From: an uncultured bacterium
Lineage (GTDB): Bacteria > Patescibacteriota > Microgenomatia > UBA1400 > PJMF01
Length of the DNA stretch: 11,416 bases
Direction: 5' to 3'
Assembly (NCBI GenBank): GCA_903891335.1
Contig: CAITDX010000082.1
Location: 1-11,416 of the forward strand
Under the pieces are notes generated by a model. The model had not been told where the DNA came from and searched no databases. It saw only the letters and a list, made by a program, of their open reading frames with translations. Numbering within the stretch: position 1 is the stretch's first letter; each line of letters starts with the position of its first letter. The translations under genes and the position numbers were made by a program. This document shows, piece by piece, positions 5,113-11,416 of the stretch.

Positions 5113-7290
5113 ATGTCACCCGCATCGCTTCCCAAAAAAAAGATGAAGTTCATCGATCGTAAATTGGCCAAAGGCTTGGGTGAAGCAGTGGCCAAACGTA
5201 CCATTCTGCGTACGAAACCAAATGGCGAATTGGAAACTTGGGCTGATGTGGCGCACCGGGTGGCCCTTGGTAATTCTGGTCTTTTGCCAAAGAAATTTGC
5301 TGCTGATCGAGAAGAGGAATATGAGTTATTGCGCAAGCACATTTCCAATGCTTCACTCCTACTCAGTGGTCGTCATCTCCAACATGGTGATGAGACGCAA
5401 CCAGGTCGCAACATGGAGGTTTTCACTAACTGTAGTACTGCCTCTTCCTCGTTCTTATTGTTTTACTTACTCTTGAACGGCTCGGGAGTGGGCCGTGCTT
5501 ACGATGATGCCCTCATGGTTGTTGATTGGGATTATATGCCGATCGTGCGCTGTGTCTTGAGTGATGCGCACGCTGATTTCGTCTGGGGCGATGATGAGAG
5601 CACCCGCGAGGCTCGTCATAAATACAACAATGCACACTGGTTTGAAATTCCCGATACTCGTGAGGGCTGGGCTCAAGCAGTTGAGAAAATCGAAGTCATG
5701 GCCTACGAGCGTAAATACAAAGATGACACGCTAATTCTTGATTTTTCGAAAGTTCGTCCCAAAGGCTCCCCAATTGGTGGTATGCAGGGTCGCCCTGCTT
5801 CCGGTCCTCGACCCTTGATCAAGGCGATTCAAAAACTAGCCACCATCAAAGGATCAGGAATGAGACCTTGGAAGCAAGCAATTTATGCTGATCACTATCT
5901 CTCCGAATGTGTGCTGGTGGGTGGAGCACGCCGAGCGGCTCGTATTGCAGTTAAAACATGGACCGATCCAGATATTTTTGAATTCATCAGTATTAAGAAG
6001 GGTGGTTTCTTGTGGTCTGCTAACAACAGTGTGGCCGTCGATGAGAAATTCTGGCGTCAACGTAGTCAGCACTCCATTAAAGTCTTGGATGCGGTGATGC
6101 GTGCCTCTTACTTCGATAAAACTGGTGAGCCAGGTTTTGTTAATCAACACAAGCTAGTTCAAAACGATGATGGTTTCGATGGCTACCTCGATGGTAAGTA
6201 TGCTCATAGCAAAAAATTTGCGCCAATGAAGCGCACCGTTAAAATGCTCGCTGAAGTAGCTCGTCATGCTGGTGCCAAGTATTACACGCAGATTCCCAAT
6301 CCTTGTGGTGAAATTACCCTCAACATGCTGGGTGGCTACTGTGTGATTGCTGATGTAGTGCCTTATCATGCTCCCGATGTGGATGCTGCTGAGGAGTCAT
6401 TCCGAGTAGCGACGAGAGCTTTGATTAGAGTCAATACCTACATGGATAGTTTGTATTCACGAGAAGTGAAGCGCACCAATCGTATTGGTGTTGGTATGAC
6501 CGGTATTCATGAGTATGCTTGGAACGCCTTTGGTTTAGCGTTCCGCGATTTAATTGATGAAGAGAAGGCTAAGGATTTCTGGATGACTATCGCTCGCTTT
6601 AAACGAGCAGTTGAGGATGAAGCAAGTTCTTATGCCAAAAAGTTGGGAGTTAATGTCCCTCACACCAATACTACGATTAAGCCAGCAGGTACCACTTCGA
6701 AGCTTTTCAGTCTCTCTGAGGGTGCTCATTTGCCCGCCATGCGCGAATATATTCGGTGGGTGCAATTCCGCTCTGACGATCCTTTGGTCAAAAAATATCA
6801 AAAAATGGGTTATCCAATCAAAGAACTCAAGAGTTATCAGGGGACAACAGCCATTGGTTTCCCAACTCAGCCAGAAATTTGTCGTCTGGGGATGAATAAC
6901 CAATTGGTGACAGCCAGTGAGGCTACTCCAGAGGAGCAGTACAAATGGTTGATGCTGCTCGAGAAGTATTGGATTATTGGTGTCGATGAACAAGGTAAAC
7001 CACTGGCTGAAGATCGTGGCAACCAAGTGTCGTATACTTTGAAATATGACCCAGAGGTGGTTTCGTATCGCAAATTCTCCAGCATGATCCGTAAGTATCA
7101 ACCCTTTATCAAGACATGTAGTGTCATGCCTAAGATCGATGTGACGGCGTATGAATATCAGCCCGAAGAGGCGGTGACCATTGGTCAATTCATGCAGGTC
7201 ATCAATGAAATTAGTGATACTGAGTCAGATTTAACTGAGGATATTAATCTCGATCATCTCAAATGTGAGACTGGTGCTTGCCCGATCTAA
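5113..7290 (+). CDS. nrdJ: Adenosylcobalamin-dependent (class II) ribonucleoside-triphosphate reductase
   Basis: Reduces ribonucleotides to deoxyribonucleotides using a thiyl radical made from AdoCbl. The 725 residues are close to the 739 of Lactobacillus leichmannii RTPR, and the key residues map well. FTNCS has Cys107 (RTPR Cys119). IPNPCGE gives Asn396, Cys398 (thiyl radical) and Glu400 (RTPR Asn406, Cys408, Glu410). Cys410 is the likely redox partner of Cys107. The C-terminal CETGAC (Cys718, Cys723) keeps the five-residue spacing of the RTPR Cys731/Cys736 shuttle pair. GSGVG lies shortly after Cys107. No intein or N-terminal ATP cone is seen. I chose the ATG at 5113, with AGAAAGG 13 bases upstream. 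An ATG at 5143 (MKFIDRKLA) is possible; a TTG at 5011 would start inside the structured leader and is unlikely. Regulation is probably by NrdR through the shared promoter. Confidence 0.93.
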   Translation: MSPASLPKKKMKFIDRKLAKGLGEAVAKRTILRTKPNGELETWADVAHRVALGNSGLLPKKFAADREEEYELLRKHISNASLLLSGRHLQHGDETQPGRNMEVFTNCSTASSSFLLFYLLLNGSGVGRAYDDALMVVDWDYMPIVRCVLSDAHADFVWGDDESTREARHKYNNAHWFEIPDTREGWAQAVEKIEVMAYERKYKDDTLILDFSKVRPKGSPIGGMQGRPASGPRPLIKAIQKLATIKGSGMRPWKQAIYADHYLSECVLVGGARRAARIAVKTWTDPDIFEFISIKKGGFLWSANNSVAVDEKFWRQRSQHSIKVLDAVMRASYFDKTGEPGFVNQHKLVQNDDGFDGYLDGKYAHSKKFAPMKRTVKMLAEVARHAGAKYYTQIPNPCGEITLNMLGGYCVIADVVPYHAPDVDAAEESFRVATRALIRVNTYMDSLYSREVKRTNRIGVGMTGIHEYAWNAFGLAFRDLIDEEKAKDFWMTIARFKRAVEDEASSYAKKLGVNVPHTNTTIKPAGTTSKLFSLSEGAHLPAMREYIRWVQFRSDDPLVKKYQKMGYPIKELKSYQGTTAIGFPTQPEICRLGMNNQLVTASEATPEEQYKWLMLLEKYWIIGVDEQGKPLAEDRGNQVSYTLKYDPEVVSYRKFSSMIRKYQPFIKTCSVMPKIDVTAYEYQPEEAVTIGQFMQVINEISDTESDLTEDINLDHLKCETGACPI

Positions 7291-7314
7291 TAGATTGGGT
7301 AAAATAAGCGCCAC

Positions 7315-9801
7315 ATGGCGGTCAAGAAAAAATATTTACATTCTAGAAAAAATAAAAAAAATTTTGAAAAAAATATTTTTTCTGCTGAAAAAGTGTCTGT
7401 TGAGTCACCAGTTTCTGCGTCATCAAAAGTTACATTTAAACGCGGTCGCCCTAAGTTAGCACTCTCAATTAGAGTGAAACGGGCGACCGCTTCTTTTTTC
7501 CATCGATACTCAAAAAAATTCCATAGTTTATCAAAGAAATTGGTAAATCAATATTTTTTTCTTCTGCGACTCTTGAAACTCAAAAAAGGTCGTGGTCGTA
7601 AAAAACTGCCACTAACATTGAAGGCGCAGCGTCTGGCAAGTGAGTGGCGAAGACTGCGCGCCAAACATAAGAAACAACGCCAACAGCAGCGCGCTCTGCG
7701 GATGCTGCGTTTGAAAAAAACGCTCCATCTCACGCGCAAAGTTGGTCGACCAAAAAAGAAAAGTTTGGTACTTAATTATGTGGTTTCGCTGAGCTTTACG
7801 TTGCTCTTTTTGGCAGTAGCGTATTTGGGTTTTGACATTGCGATTAAAGATTTACCCGCAGCAGGTGATTTATCCAACAAACCTCAAAATGTCACTACGC
7901 GGATCTTGGATCGAAATGGTAATTTACTTTATCGCATTTATGAAGATGAGAATCGCACTTTAGTTTCCCTCAATCGAGTTTCTTCATATGTGAAAGATGC
8001 TACTATCGCCATTGAAGATCAAAATTTTTATGAGCACTATGGTTTTTCATTGCGTGGGATTGTGCGAGCAGCGTGGACCAATCTATCGAAGCAAACTTCC
8101 CAGGGTGGCTCTACCATTACTCAGCAATTAGTCAAAAATCGTCTCCTTGATACGGAGAAAACCTATCGCCGCAAGATTCGTGAGCTGCTTCTTTCGTTGC
8201 TGGTTGAGCGAATTTATACCAAAGATCAAATTTTGGAAATGTATCTCAATACCGTGGCTTATGGTGGGGCTACCTATGGGGTTGAAGAGGCAGCTTGGCG
8301 CTACTTCAATAAGTCAGCTGCAGATTTATCCCTGGCAGAAGCGGCGCTTTTGGCTGGTTTACCGCAAGCACCTTCGACCTACACTCCTTTTGGAGCAAAC
8401 CCAGAATTGGCATATGCACGACAAGCAGAGGTGCTGCGCCGCATGGTTGAAGATGGATACATCAGTCAATTACAAGCTGATCAAGCCAAGCAAGAAAAAT
8501 TAGTATTCAACCAAGATCGCACCGATATTCAAGCTCCTCATTTCGTGATGTACGTGCGTAAGCTCCTAGCGGAGCGTTACGGTGAAGAAATATTGGCAAA
8601 GGGTGGGTTGGAGGTGCGCACTACCCTCGATTTGAATTTGCAAAATCAAGCTCAGGAAATTGTCAGCACAGAGGTCCAGAAACTCAACAACTTTGCTATT
8701 AGCAATGGGGCCGCATTGGTGACAAATCCTAAGACCGGTGAGATTTTGGCGATGGTAGGAGGGGCTAATTACTTCGACTTTGCTCATGATGGCCAGGTAA
8801 ATGTGACCATTCGTCCTCGTCAGCCTGGTTCTTCGATTAAGCCCTTAACCTATGCATTAGCGATCGAGCAAGGCAAAACTCCAGCGACTATGATCGATGA
8901 CAGCCCAGTGGTGTATCAAGTGCCGGGTAGTAAGCCTTATGCACCTCAAAATTATGATGGTAAATTCCATGGTAAAGTTACGCTGCGTGAAGCACTGGCT
9001 TCTTCTTACAATATTCCAGCAGTTAAATTATTGGCTGAAATCGGGGTGAATAATTTCATTGATCAGGCGCAAGCGATGGGTATTAGTACCTGGCAAGATA
9101 GAAGTCGTTTTGGTTTGTCGCTCACTCTAGGTGGTGGTGAAGTGCTGATGACTGATTTGGCGGGTGCCTATAGTGCTTTTGCTAATGCTGGCTACTCGGT
9201 CAGGCTTAATCCTCTTCTAGAGGTGACTAACTATAAGGGTGAGCAGCTGTATCGCAACGAATGCGCACTATCTCAAAGCAACTGTTTTACCGATAGTGTG
9301 CTGAGTCCTAAGACTGCCTATCTAATTACTGATATTTTGTCCGACAATAGAGCTCGCACCCCAGCTTTTGGAGCAATGTCAGTTTTGCATATTCCCAACC
9401 AGCAAGTTGCGGTTAAAACCGGAACTACCAATAGCATGAAGGATAATTGGACGGTGGGGTACATTACTGATCGTTTGGTGGCGACTTGGGTGGGCAACAA
9501 TGATAATACCCCTATGAGCTATGTAGCCTCAGGTATTACCGGTGCTTCGCCCATTTGGAATAAAATCATGCTGCTATTACTTGATGCGGATAAACCTCAT
9601 CTTTTTGCAGTGCCTGAGGAGCTTGTCAAAGTGAAGATTTGTGCAGCTACCGGCACTTTGCCCTGTAGTGCTTGTCCTCGTGTCGTCGAAGAAGTTTTTG
9701 TCAATGGCACGGAGCCTAAGCAGACTTGTACAAATCAGAGTTTTATTCCAGTGCAACCAAACGGTGAAATGACTCAACCAAGAGCGGGTCAAATTTTGTA
9801 A
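7315..9801 (+). CDS. Class A penicillin-binding protein with long basic N-terminal tail bearing AT-hook-like motifs
   Basis: Bifunctional glycosyltransferase/transpeptidase of 828 residues. The tail (1-150) is extremely Lys/Arg-rich and holds KRGRPK (42-47), KGRGRKK (91-97) and KVGRPKKK (142-149), each followed by a similar short hydrophobic/basic stretch. A membrane anchor spans about 151-172. GT51 has AIEDQNFYEHYG (catalytic Glu234) and GGSTITQQL (264-272). The transpeptidase has SSIK (Ser506-Lys509), SYN (564-566) and KTGT (701-704). Cysteines 650, 657, 776, 784, 787 and 805 are extracytoplasmic. It starts 24 bases after the nrdJ stop with no clear Shine-Dalgarno. The GRP motifs upstream of Met130 argue for the full-length start, but a start at Met130 (base 7702) cannot be excluded because a terminator-like hairpin lies at 7442-7500. 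The first 70 bases are A-rich and include the perfect inverted repeat 7366-7382. Confidence 0.9.
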   Translation: MAVKKKYLHSRKNKKNFEKNIFSAEKVSVESPVSASSKVTFKRGRPKLALSIRVKRATASFFHRYSKKFHSLSKKLVNQYFFLLRLLKLKKGRGRKKLPLTLKAQRLASEWRRLRAKHKKQRQQQRALRMLRLKKTLHLTRKVGRPKKKSLVLNYVVSLSFTLLFLAVAYLGFDIAIKDLPAAGDLSNKPQNVTTRILDRNGNLLYRIYEDENRTLVSLNRVSSYVKDATIAIEDQNFYEHYGFSLRGIVRAAWTNLSKQTSQGGSTITQQLVKNRLLDTEKTYRRKIRELLLSLLVERIYTKDQILEMYLNTVAYGGATYGVEEAAWRYFNKSAADLSLAEAALLAGLPQAPSTYTPFGANPELAYARQAEVLRRMVEDGYISQLQADQAKQEKLVFNQDRTDIQAPHFVMYVRKLLAERYGEEILAKGGLEVRTTLDLNLQNQAQEIVSTEVQKLNNFAISNGAALVTNPKTGEILAMVGGANYFDFAHDGQVNVTIRPRQPGSSIKPLTYALAIEQGKTPATMIDDSPVVYQVPGSKPYAPQNYDGKFHGKVTLREALASSYNIPAVKLLAEIGVNNFIDQAQAMGISTWQDRSRFGLSLTLGGGEVLMTDLAGAYSAFANAGYSVRLNPLLEVTNYKGEQLYRNECALSQSNCFTDSVLSPKTAYLITDILSDNRARTPAFGAMSVLHIPNQQVAVKTGTTNSMKDNWTVGYITDRLVATWVGNNDNTPMSYVASGITGASPIWNKIMLLLLDADKPHLFAVPEELVKVKICAATGTLPCSACPRVVEEVFVNGTEPKQTCTNQSFIPVQPNGEMTQPRAGQIL
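7442..7500 (+). terminator. Intrinsic-terminator-like hairpin inside the PBP reading frame
   Basis: GCGGTCGCCC (7442-7451) and GGGCGACCGC (7481-7490) form a perfect 10-bp stem, nine of ten pairs G-C. The 29-base loop contains a second perfect stem, CACTCT (7460-7465) with AGAGTG (7471-7476), and the outer stem is followed by TTCTTTTTTC (7491-7500). It lies 152 bases after the nrdJ stop and about 42 codons into the PBP frame. It may terminate or attenuate nrdJ transcription, lowering PBP expression, or it may show that the PBP really starts further downstream. The structure is direct; its function is inferred. Confidence 0.55.
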
Positions 9802-9813
9802 GTTTTTTGGGAT

Positions 9814-10017
9814 TTAGAAGAAGATTGACACCAGCCACCCCAGAAGCAGTGTTGCTAATAAGAGCAGAGGGGCAATGTGGCGTTGTTCGAGCTCTTCTTT
9901 TTCTGCCCGTTTTTGTCTTTTTTGTGCTTGTTGTTGGCGATACTTTTCTTCGATTTTGGCTGTTTTTTTGGCCACGTCGGCAACAAGATGGGGATCGTGT
10001 TGGTAATCCTTGTTCAT
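9814..10017 (-). CDS. Small tail-anchored coiled-coil membrane protein, unknown function
   Basis: A 67-residue protein. A charged helical region rich in Lys, Glu and Gln (about 14-46) is likely coiled coil. A single hydrophobic segment (about 48-67, PLLLLATLLLGWLVSIFF) runs to the C-terminus, suggesting a tail-anchored inner membrane protein with its N-terminus in the cytoplasm. Its ATG comes two bases after the cmk stop, so it is almost certainly translated from the cmk transcript. It converges on the PBP gene with 12 bases between the stops and no recognisable terminator. I recognise no family. Confidence 0.65.
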   Translation of the reverse strand: MNKDYQHDPHLVADVAKKTAKIEEKYRQQQAQKRQKRAEKEELEQRHIAPLLLLATLLLGWLVSIFF

Positions 10018-10019
10018 AG

Positions 10020-10718
10020 TTAGGATTGCATTAACTGGGTAACTTTGTTAGCAATGAGTTCAACGACTGCCTCGATGCTTAATTCACTCGTATCAAGTAC
10101 CCAAGCATCTTTGGTGATGTGGAGTGGATCAGTGTCGCGACTCATGTCTCTTTGGTCGCGCTGCTTGATTTCCTCAATGACTTCTTCCAAGCTCACGTCG
10201 GTACCCTTGGTTAGGTATTGGGTGTGACGGCGAGCAGCTCGGGATTCGACACTGGCAGTGAGGAAAATTTTGAGCTGTGCATTGGGGAGGACACGAAAGG
10301 TAATGTCTCGACCCTCCATGACGACATTTTGACTGGCGGCAATTTCTTGTTGTTTTTGCACTAAGACATGACGTAATTTGGGTAGGACGGCAACTTTTGA
10401 AGCTCCTTCCCCGCATTTTTGGGTGCGAATTGCCCAAGATACGTCTTCGCCATCGAGAATAACGGTGGTAAGTCTGCCATCCGTTTCTTTGGGAGGGATG
10501 GGGTTGCGCATTTCCAGTTTACTTTTTTGCAGGAGAGCAACCACGCGATCTTCGTCACTTAGATTAATTTCAGCTCGTAGAGCCAAGAGTGCAGTAGCAC
10601 GATACATCGCTCCAGTATCTACATAGAGGAAGCCAAGACGTTCAGCTAATAACCGAGAAATTGTCCCTTTACCAGCAGCAACTGGTCCATCGATGGCAAT
10701 TTGAAATGAAGTGCTCAT
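10020..10718 (-). CDS. cmk: Cytidylate kinase
   Basis: Cytosolic kinase transferring phosphate from ATP to CMP or dCMP in pyrimidine nucleotide supply. The 232 residues are typical of bacterial Cmk. The P-loop is GPVAAGKGT (11-19) with the normal lysine. YVDTGAMYR (32-40) is the NMP-binding signature, VMEGRDITFRVLPNAQ (133-148) the conserved central strand and loop (family GRDIGT-VFPDA), and QRDQRDMSRDTDPL (186-199) the arginine-rich LID. The start at 10718 leaves eight bases after the DUF5668 gene and is followed by the small tail-anchored gene, so cmk is the middle of a minus-strand operon. Its lysine-less relative at 2621-3241 is a different subfamily. Confidence 0.96.
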   Translation of the reverse strand: MSTSFQIAIDGPVAAGKGTISRLLAERLGFLYVDTGAMYRATALLALRAEINLSDEDRVVALLQKSKLEMRNPIPPKETDGRLTTVILDGEDVSWAIRTQKCGEGASKVAVLPKLRHVLVQKQQEIAASQNVVMEGRDITFRVLPNAQLKIFLTASVESRAARRHTQYLTKGTDVSLEEVIEEIKQRDQRDMSRDTDPLHITKDAWVLDTSELSIEAVVELIANKVTQLMQS

Positions 10719-10726
10719 GCCAATTT

Positions 10727-10966
10727 CTATTTTTTTGTTTTTTTCTTAGATTTGGCAGGACTTGTTTTGGCTTTTTTGGTGGAAGTGGTTTTGTTTTCGA
10801 TCAGCCATTCTTCTCGATCAGAAGTAATCAGACCACCCAAGCCAACGACGACTAAGATGAGGGGCCACAGATTCCAAAAGGCTCTGGGTAGATACCCCAT
10901 GTTGGAAGCCATAAAAATCAACCCCATAATCACCAAAGTAACCGGCCAAAAAATTCGTTTGGGCAT
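10727..10966 (-). CDS. LiaI/LiaF-like transmembrane (DUF5668) protein
   Basis: A 79-residue protein with two membrane segments (about 5-23 and 31-48). FWPVTLVIMGLIFMASNMGY (6-25) and LWPLILVVVGLGGL (33-46) repeat the FWP-hydrophobic-G-hydrophobic pattern of the LiaI/LiaF-like membrane region. A lysine-rich C-terminal tail (KTTSTKKAKTSPAKSKKKTKK-like, from about residue 59) is probably cytoplasmic. LiaF-type proteins modulate envelope-stress signalling, but a lone membrane module has no defined role. I chose the ATG at 10966; a TTG at 10987 would add seven residues. It sits between smpB and cmk, eight bases from the latter. Confidence 0.7.
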   Translation of the reverse strand: MPKRIFWPVTLVIMGLIFMASNMGYLPRAFWNLWPLILVVVGLGGLITSDREEWLIENKTTSTKKAKTSPAKSKKKTKK

Positions 10967-10997
10967 AGTACTTTTATTAAAACGCAAATTGCTGTGT

Positions 10998-11017
10998 AAA
11001 ACAAGAGCGATCTTGTT
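10998..11017 (-). terminator. Possible weak terminator after smpB
   Basis: On the minus strand AACAAGA and TCTTGTT (11017-11011 with 11006-11000) form a perfect 7-bp stem around TCGC, and the second arm runs into TTTTA. The stem is AT-rich and the T-run short, so it would terminate inefficiently and could let smpB transcription continue into the DUF5668-cmk group. Confidence 0.4.
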
Positions 11018-11034
11018 GGTGCGACTTAATTCAC

Positions 11035-11416
11035 TTAAGCGTAGTTTTTTTTGATGCGATCTAAACGTCTTTGGAGATCTCGATTTTTGATGGTTTCTCT
11101 TTTTTCATATTCTTTTTTCCCTCGAGCAAGAGCAAACTCTAGCTTGATGTGGTTATGAGCAATAAAAAAAGCCAAAGGGACGATGCTTAAGCCTTTTTGC
11201 GTTAATGCCTCTTGAATTTCTTGTAGTTCTTTTTTCGTAACTAACAATTTACGCGATTGCTTTGGGTCATACTTTTCTTGCTGGGCGAATTGATAGGGAT
11301 TGATTTGCGCATTGATGAGAAATAGTTCATTGCCCATGGTTTTGATATAGCTGCCCTTGAGACTAGCATGCTGTCGACGTAGACTGTTGACATCGGGACC
11401 AGTCAAAACCCCTCCC
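11035..11416 (-). CDS. smpB: SsrA-binding protein SmpB, N-terminus off the right edge
   Basis: SmpB binds tmRNA and brings it to stalled ribosomes for trans-translation. The 126 visible residues read from the window edge in frame as GGVLTGPDVNSLRRQ, matching the conserved GIVLTGTEVKSLR start of the SmpB core. NAQINPYQF follows (family NAHI-PY), then SRKLLV, a LSIVPLAFF strand and IKLEFALARGKKEYEKRE (family ALAKGKK-YDKRE), and the basic tail TIKNRDLQRRLDRIKKNYA expected to enter the decoding region. About 25-30 N-terminal residues lie outside the window, so internal TTG or ATG codons should not be taken as the start. It heads the minus-strand group smpB, DUF5668, cmk, tail-anchored protein. 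Confidence 0.95.
   Translation of the reverse strand, partial: GGVLTGPDVNSLRRQHASLKGSYIKTMGNELFLINAQINPYQFAQQEKYDPKQSRKLLVTKKELQEIQEALTQKGLSIVPLAFFIAHNHIKLEFALARGKKEYEKRETIKNRDLQRRLDRIKKNYA

Noticed and set aside
6550..7188. A 212-codon minus-strand open frame inside nrdJ
   Set aside because: It is antisense to well-conserved RNR sequence and has no domain-like features.
7366..7382. AT-only inverted repeat GAAAAAA-ATA-TTTTTTC as a terminator
   Set aside because: The stem is almost entirely A-T with a three-base loop in an A-rich coding stretch; low complexity explains it.
7456..7476. CIRCE heat-shock operator
   Set aside because: The left half TTAGCACTC is exact, but the gap is 7 rather than 9 bases and the right half reads GAGTGAAAC instead of GAGTGCTAA. 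It also lies inside the PBP gene.

Overview
The window looks like chromosomal DNA of a Candidate Phyla Radiation (Patescibacteria) bacterium, perhaps Microgenomates-like. This placement is an inference. It rests on two closely related class A penicillin-binding proteins, a DUF5667 protein, small lysine-rich membrane proteins, an RnlA-like HEPN protein, a lysine-less archaeal-type CMP-kinase-like protein beside an ordinary bacterial cmk, and tight gene packing. TGA is used as a stop (for example at 4363-4365), so the UGA=Gly code of Gracilibacteria/SR1 does not apply. No transposase, tRNA, rRNA or CRISPR array was seen.

Layout. Bases 1-2025 (minus) hold most of a class A PBP whose C-terminus runs off the left edge. 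It is divergent from a plus-strand run starting at 2086: a HEPN-domain protein apparently on a leaderless transcript, a P-loop CMP-kinase-like protein, a degenerate CPBP-type membrane protein, a membrane-anchored DUF5667 protein, nrdR, the AdoCbl-dependent ribonucleotide reductase nrdJ, and a second class A PBP with a long basic N-terminal tail. A convergent minus-strand group follows: smpB (5' end off the right edge), a LiaI/LiaF-like (DUF5668) membrane protein, cmk and a small tail-anchored protein.

How the genes fit together. NrdR (repressor) and NrdJ (dNTP synthesis) form a regulatory unit. A good NrdR-box match overlaps the presumed -35 of nrdR. The 178-base gap between nrdR and nrdJ begins, one base after the nrdR stop, with a 132-base element that folds by eye into a strong three-way junction: a 23-position closing stem, a 21-position hairpin and a third arm with a CUUG tetraloop. 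I match it to no riboswitch family, and it is the best candidate here for something undescribed. The two PBPs build peptidoglycan. The second carries three AT-hook-like GRP/GRGR motifs in its cytoplasmic tail, and its 5' coding region contains a perfect 10-bp GC-rich inverted repeat followed by a T-run, resembling an intrinsic terminator inside the gene. Cmk and the CMP-kinase-like protein belong to nucleotide metabolism, and SmpB to ribosome rescue.
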